From positions 1,408,859-1,472,858 of the forward strand of contig JXTC01000030.1 of NCBI GenBank assembly GCA_002914845.1: a stretch of DNA of 64,000 bases. Reading direction: 5' to 3'. The notes under the pieces were generated by a model. That model was given only the letters and a program-made list of their open reading frames with translations, was not told where the DNA came from and ran no database searches. Origin of the DNA: Trema orientale (lineage: Eukaryota > Streptophyta > Magnoliopsida > Rosales > Cannabaceae). Below are positions 58,045-64,000 of this stretch, one piece after another. The translations under genes were made by a program, and so were the position numbers. Positions within the stretch are counted from its first letter, which is position 1, and each line of letters begins with the position of its first letter.

Positions 58045-61000
58045 ATGGATAAGAGTAATTGAGCCAACTGACTTTTAATGAATTTTTTTAAAATGACAAA
58101 TTTAGAAGTGTAAGAAACTTTTTAACATGTGGTCAAAAAAATTTTTTATGATGAAAGACTCCTAAAAGTGTTATAAATAATAGTCAAAAAAATTTTGGCA
58201 CTCGTAAAAAGGTCCCAGATTAGTCCTATTCATGTCCTTTTTCCAAATACCATGTTTATAAACGTCCCAATATACCTGATTATTAGTGTTTTGGGTGTAA
58301 ATGACTTTTCTATAAAAGTATTTTGTAGAATGATTTTATTTAGATGCTAAAAAAATTCGCAACAGTAGTCATAATATTTAAGTTCTTAAAAAAGTCGTAT
58401 ACAGTATAGTCGTAAATATTCTGACACAAGTCACCAATGTTGTGATACTCATTAAAAAAAAAAAGTCATTTTGAAAAAGTATTTCGGTAGTTCCATTTCC
58501 CACGCACTTTAGGTGTAGTTTTTGTGGATTATATTCATTGCCAAAGTACCTTAACTAATTCAAGGTTCAAATGTTAGGACTATACAAAAGATGCACCAAC
58601 AAGCAATTAAAAAGTGAAAAAAAAATGGCATTCTTTTTTCTTGTGTTTAAAGATAGTATTTGAGAGTGCTAAGTTAGTCGGCCAAATATTTTGAAAATGG
58701 AGGAAATTAGACTGAGTGGCAAAATTGGTGATTGGTCTTTTTATTTTCGCAAATTTCGATTCAATAAATAAAAAAAAAAACTTAAACTTACAATATTGTC
58801 AGTTCGAATTACAATCTATGATAGTATCCCTTTAAAAGGTATTAGATTGATTGTAGTTTTTGGAAAATTTTCCTTAAGGATACTACTGTAAAACTAATCA
58901 TTGTTTTTTAGAATTTACATGAATGAAGCCGTTAAAAAATTTAAAATAGGAACCGGACCACTTTAACATTATTAACATTATTTGAAAATTATTTTTCAAA
59001 TTATGATATTGGATAGAAGTGTTTTGGGATAACATTATTTTTTAACGATTCTTTTTTAAAATATTTTTTCAAGGACCACTTTTATTGCTCTAACTCGTGA
59101 AATGACTAAAAAATCTGTCTAACAATAATAAAGAGGTGAGAGAATGTAAGAAAGGAAAAAAGAAAACCTAGATGTGACAAAGAAAACCACCCATAATCTA
59201 TGATTTTCGGGCATTTAAGCTCTATAAACTCCATTTTCACTCTTTATTATTTTTTTCTCTCCATTCTACTCCATTTTTACCTAGAAATTATTAGGATTCA
59301 TTTTCTTTTTGTTCTAAATAGTCAACTAAAATAGAGTGACCTTCAGTCATAACACACTCACCAATGAAAACACTCACCAATGAAGAAGCACTCAAGAAAT
59401 AATGACTTTCTGAAATAGTGGTTATTAAAATAGTGACCACTTGTTTAAGAATGTCACAGTTGGCAATTTTGACCCTCATACTAGGTCATTATTTTAGTAA
59501 CTATGTCATTCAAAAATTTATGACAAGTGATTATTATTTTAGTCATCACATTAGGTCACTGAACTATTGATGTATTGGAAATACTATCCAGTCAGTTACG
59601 ACCACAAATGAACCTTTTGAGAAAAGAAATAAATAAATACCTCAAATTCTCTTCCAGAAATACCGAAAAATGCTAATGTAATATGGCTTCGTCAGAGTAA
59701 TTATTTGAATTTTCTCCAATGTTCATAGGAAAAAAAATGGTCATTTCAATGGGAGATGACTATATTTGGCCAGAGAGTAGGGAAGAAGTTGAGAGGGAAG
59801 GAGGAAGACTTTTTGGGAGGGTTTTTCTAAGATTCCTGGCAAGTAACTTTGGAAACCCATTTATTCCTCTCACCAAATTATCCTATAAAAATTATTTTTT
59901 AAAACACTACTAAAAAAAGTCAAAGGGCATTTTAGTCAAACGGCTGAATTTTGGATCATAATTTGCAAAATGGTTGTTTTCAAACACTGTTAAAAAATGG
60001 TTTAAAAATTATTTAAAAAATGATTGTTTTTCATATTTAGTATATCAAAAGATATTGATTTATTTTTTTGAAAATTGATTTATTTTTTAAGAAATTGATT
60101 TACTTTATAAAAAATATATCAACTAAAACCGGTCATTTATTAGAATAAAATTATAAAACAATCATTTATTAAATAAGTGTAAAAAACAAATATTTTTCAA
60201 ATTGATCATAAAGAAAAAAAAAAAAAAAAAGACCATGCTTTCAAAACACTACTAAATCCATTTTCTTTTAAAATGTCCTCCTTTGGTCCAGCCCAATTGG
60301 ACTGACAACACTGTGAGCTCATAAGGTAATTAGGCTGATTAGTAGTTTTATAGAATAGCATTAGATACATAGCAATTTTTGGAACATTTTTCACAAGAAA
60401 ATATTGTTTTTTTTAAGGTAAAAGAAAATTTGATTTTTTATGGCAAGTTTTCCACAAAAAAAAAAAAAAAAAAGAGGGAAGAACATCCCGGTTGGTCAAA
60501 TTTTTTTGGAAAAATACCTGATTTATTTAGAAAAATACCACTTGAGTTAATTGGTCAAATTACTTGAGGTAACTAAACTGATTACCTCAAGTAACTTACT
60601 TGGTAACCTCAGGTAACTCGGTGCCTTTGAAAAATACAACTTTGAGAAAATAAATTTTTTTAAAATAAATTTAAGAAGTGGTACTTTTTTCCTATTAAAC
60701 TTTTAAAAACCTGATATTTTCATAAATGAATCTGAGATTTTTTTCTTAAAAAATCGGCCACCTGGGATTTTACAATTTTTTGGACTTTTAACCTAAATTT
60801 TTGTAAGAAATCATTTTCTATACTGAAAACTGCTACAAATTAAAAAAATTTCTCAGAAGTGCCATCCATGATAAAAGTTACAGTTGAAAGTGTGTTCAAC
60901 TGAAGTATAATGGTCATTTTCAATGTTGAAACAATAATTGCAAAGTTCATATAAAAGATATTACATGTATATTTCAAATTTTGACGAAATTTCACAAGAA

Positions 61001-61134
61001 ATATAATAAACTCATAAAATATCATTTTTCATTTTCTTTTTGAATTTCGCTATATTTAAATAACCTCTACGTAAAACCTTATACTAAATTATGAAAACTA
61101 CATTCTTTTGGCTAAAAAAAAAAAAACATACATA
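58045..61134. other. Intergenic stretch with weak repeat traces
   Basis: No supported gene. The part at about 60480-60790 shows TTACTTGAGGTAACTAAAC / TTACCTCAAGTAACTT palindromic words and AAAAATACC blocks, resembling the layout of the TAACCAG fold-back family, but arms are weak. The rest holds nothing recognisable. Confidence 0.4.
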
Positions 61135-61143
61135 TTTTCTAAA

Positions 61144-61498
61144 GGGATAACTGCAAAAAAATACCCTCATGTTTGGATGTTATGCAATTTAAACCTTGAA
61201 GTTTGGATTCTACAAAATAATATCCTGAGATTACGAATTTCTGAAAATTAATACCTTGTGTTGATTTTTAACTGATAAAATACAATAATATCCTCAAAAT
61301 TAAGATGAATAATATGAATTAATCTAGTTTTAATGGAGGATATTATTGTTTTTTTGTTCTTAAAATTGGTTAAAAAATCTGTCCAGAGTATTAATTTTCA
61401 GAAATTCTTAATTTTAGGGTATTATTTTGCAGAGTCCAAACTTCAGGGTTTAATTTGCAGAACACCCAAACTTTAGGGTAATTTTTTACAATTATCCC
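61144..61498. mobile_element. MULE-type MITE, copy 3 of 3
   Basis: 355 bp; same family as 2824-3180 and 35115-35469. Ends are GGGATAACTGCAAAAAAATA and TTTACAATTATCCC. A perfect 9-bp duplication TTTTCTAAA lies at 61135-61143 and 61499-61507. Confidence 0.92.
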
Positions 61499-61809
61499 TT
61501 TTCTAAAATAATCATTATACATACTTTTAAGTTACTCGTAAAAATATTTAAAAACAAAAAATCCTTTAAATTGAGGTGGTTTTTGTTCTTTTTCATCTAT
61601 TTTGAGTTTAAGTTTCTCTAATTTTGATGTTTTTTTTTTTTAACACAATGATATCGTTTTGATAATCTTGTTTATGTTTTAGTGTCCGAGTCTTTTAATG
61701 AATGACAAATCTGTCCTTTTACACAAGATTTTCCCTTATTTCGAGATTAAATAAGAGGTGATTTGCTAATAGTGAAATTTAAAATTTATTTATATCTATA
61801 TCTATAGTA

Positions 61810-62195
61810 GTATCTAAAAAGAGCCCTGAAGCGGCTCTTTGTCGGACCTACTTAATCGTCTAATTCATTCTTGCCTAAGAAAGGACACATGGAGAGTGAT
61901 ATAAGTGTACCACTTGTAAAAATCTCAGTATTAAAAGATGATTGTGCACTTTGTATGACAACTGCTATCTCTCCTAATTTATGTTGTCGCATGATAGAGC
62001 TAAGAATAGTAATAAACTCTGTGATTACGGGTATCCGTGGTTATCTGATCCAAATGTGGAAGGAAAAAACCGTTCAAGTGGGGAAGGTGATCGGGGCAGT
62101 GAATTACTGCATTACAAATATGCGAGTATGGTGCACGGGAGGTATTAGCATAATCTGTCCCATACCTGCCCCCATATATATCATCCTATAATAAA
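61810..62195. repeat. Possible worn GGGTA-rich element fragment
   Basis: A GC-richer patch has words such as GATTACGGGTATCCGTGG (62023) and TCCCATACCTGCCCCC (62157), resembling C-to-T-decayed copies of CGGGTA-rich non-autonomous hAT-type repeats of plants. A 106-codon open frame runs through it but has no recognisable domain. Ends and target duplication are not visible. Confidence 0.35.
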
Positions 62196-63599
62196 CTATT
62201 AAACATATAAAAAAAATGCTTTATTCTACTACTCTTGTATTCATATATCTTTTAAAAAATAATGACTTTAGAGCTTTATATATGTGTATATATTTGAATT
62301 TAGAATTTAAAAACGATTTAGTATATTGTTATATTTGTTGTTAGTCACTTTTATGAAAAAGAGAAGTATATTTATTAGTATTTGATGTGTTGTCGTCAAG
62401 GAAATCAAAATTAAATATTATTTTTCCTCCTAATACTGTCCTAGCATAAACTAGTACAGTAGTAAGAGGAGTCGAACTAACAGAGAACAGAGTTAATCTA
62501 TTAATGGTTCCTAATCAATCTAGTGAATGGGGGTTTTTGTTTGAATTAAAATAAAAACAAGCATTAAAATAAAGCAAATAATAAGCACGAGAAAATTAGT
62601 AATAGAAGACGGGTTAAAGGTGTCATGTCCATCATAGAAAAATTCATTAATCTAGTGATAGTTTCCCACAATCAATTGTTCATTTAAATTATTAATCTAG
62701 AGACAATAATAAGCTATGCTATCCCTAATTTTCAAGATTATCTAGACAAAAACAAGCACTCCATCTAGATTTAATTAACTAGTTTCAAATAAGCTCTCTA
62801 AATGAATTTAACCAATTCAATTCATGTAAAAATTTCGGTCAATCATATGTAATAGTTACAAAAGCTTGTGCTATTTTTAACCTAGTGTGTATTCTTCATC
62901 AAGTTAATAAATCACTTATCATAAATTAAATTAACTATAATTTGCTACTACTATTAGAAAACCTAGATAATTATGGATTTAGAATTCTAAATAGTGATTG
63001 ATATTCATATAAATTTATTTAGTTCGCCACCTAAACAATTTAGTATAAATATATAAGCATTGAAGAATAACAATAATTTAGATAGAACAATTAGTATATA
63101 GAAAAATTGAAATTCACTATATTAACTTCATTGTCCAGGGGTCAATTAGCCCTTAACCAAGAGAAAACTAGCCAAGCATGTTCATAAATATGATAGCAGT
63201 AATAATAGTCATGCTTATAAAATTAAAACAAAAAGGATAACAAAAAGAAGCAAAGGAAAAGAACAAGAGGGCTAGTTGGAACAAGGATCTCCTACGCAGG
63301 ATTAACACTCCTCCAACAATCTCCAAGAACTCCCCCAAATCTCTCAATTCTCACTCTTTCTAGCCTCTAGGTGTTTTAGGTCTTCTATGCATGTATATTT
63401 CCGAGTTCGAGAGGTATTTTTATAGTTGAGGAGGGCTAAGAGTCATATTGGAGAGGTTTCTTGAAGTTGGACTTGTCAAAATAGCCAAAATAAGGAGTTT
63501 CACGAATCTGACTGGTGCCGCAGTGCCAACTACCCAGTGTTGCGATGTTGAGTCATTGCCTCAGTTGTTCCTTTGAGCAGGCACCACAACGCTAGCTCA
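62196..63599. other. Non-coding stretch leading into an LTR element
   Basis: No gene. Much of 62510-63560 (words such as CAATCTCCAAGAACTCCCCC) has the feel of a high-copy plant repeat and may be the 5' untranslated part of the LTR element that follows, but I cannot define its terminal repeat within the window. Confidence 0.35.
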
Positions 63600-64000
63600 G
63601 TTACATCGCATCGTCAAAGCCAAAGTCGATCTCGTCGCACAATTACGATTGAGTCTTCACAGAAGTCGCAACAGACCCAGCCTGGCCAACCTGCAGTTAT
63701 ACAACGTGATGACAATCAAAGACCACCCCTGCCACCAACTAATGCCCTTCCTGCGAATATTGATGTTCATAATTTAAGGATTGCATTAGAAACAATGGCT
63801 GGCTGGGATGATGAACTCGTGGATGGATATTGTCAGTCGCCATTCAACGAGGAAGTTCGAGCTGCAGCTCTTCCTGCTGGATTTAAACTTCCCACCATAA
63901 ACATATTTGATGGGAAAACAGATCCACAGGATCATATGGACCACTTCAACGATCTAATGGAGCTCCATCGGATTGATGACCTCGCAAGATGTAGATGCTT
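63600..64000 (+). mobile_element. Ty3/gypsy-type LTR retrotransposon, gag portion, cut by the window edge
   Basis: Plus-strand translation from about 63750 gives typical plant Ty3/gypsy gag (Retrotrans_gag) sequence: PFNEEVRAAALPAGFKLP, then INIFDGKTDPQDHMDHFND. The form is closest, from memory, to the Tat/Ogre-like lineages. Only the start of the element is inside the window, so its state and age cannot be judged. Confidence 0.75.

Noticed and set aside
62510-63300. Terminal repeat of the LTR element at the window edge
   Set aside because: No TG/CA boundaries or primer-binding site could be placed, so it is left as unassigned non-coding DNA.

Overview
The window is nuclear DNA from a flowering plant, most likely a eudicot. 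It is AT-rich, its genes are split by short GT-AG introns, and the only well-conserved proteins are plant ones: a HOS1 orthologue, a DUF1639 protein and a 2-oxoglutarate dioxygenase. I cannot name the species. There are three convincing intact genes, one decayed gene copy and some exon scraps. The rest is intergenic DNA packed with small transposon insertions, many datable by clean target-site duplications.

0-11.4 kb: a minus-strand tandem pair of 2-oxoglutarate/Fe(II) dioxygenase genes. The upstream-lying copy (5.83-8.97 kb) joins into an uninterrupted 318-residue protein over ten exons with all metal and co-substrate residues. The other copy (0.34-3.64 kb) keeps the same ten-exon layout but is broken, and a MITE sits within its second exon region. 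Two scraps resembling exon 1 (about 9.01 and 11.34 kb) suggest the array was once longer.

11.4-20.9 kb: no genes. It holds a set of about 400-bp direct repeats around a strikingly T-rich 2-kb stretch, a Tourist-like MITE, a fold-back element and a TRIM-like LTR fragment.

21.2-28.2 kb: a complete HOS1 gene (RING E3 ligase/nuclear-pore-associated regulator of cold response and flowering), ten exons, 966 residues.

28.5-51.6 kb: no genes. It contains nested insertions (a MITE interrupted by a larger TIR element and by a hAT element, with an empty site preserved in a neighbouring copy), a roughly 1.5-kb inverted-repeat element with mirrored internal triplicates, a non-autonomous Helitron, two hAT-type elements, MULE-type MITEs with perfect 9-bp duplications, a miniature LINE-like retroposon with 10-bp duplications, and a perfect 107-bp tandem duplication.

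51.7-52.7 kb: a plus-strand DUF1639 gene whose third exon supplies one codon plus the stop.

52.7-64 kb: more MITEs and one hAT-type element, ending in the gag start of a Ty3/gypsy-type LTR element that runs off the window.

The genes do not form a functional unit. The most informative content is the fossil record of insertions. I found no convincing new biological system.
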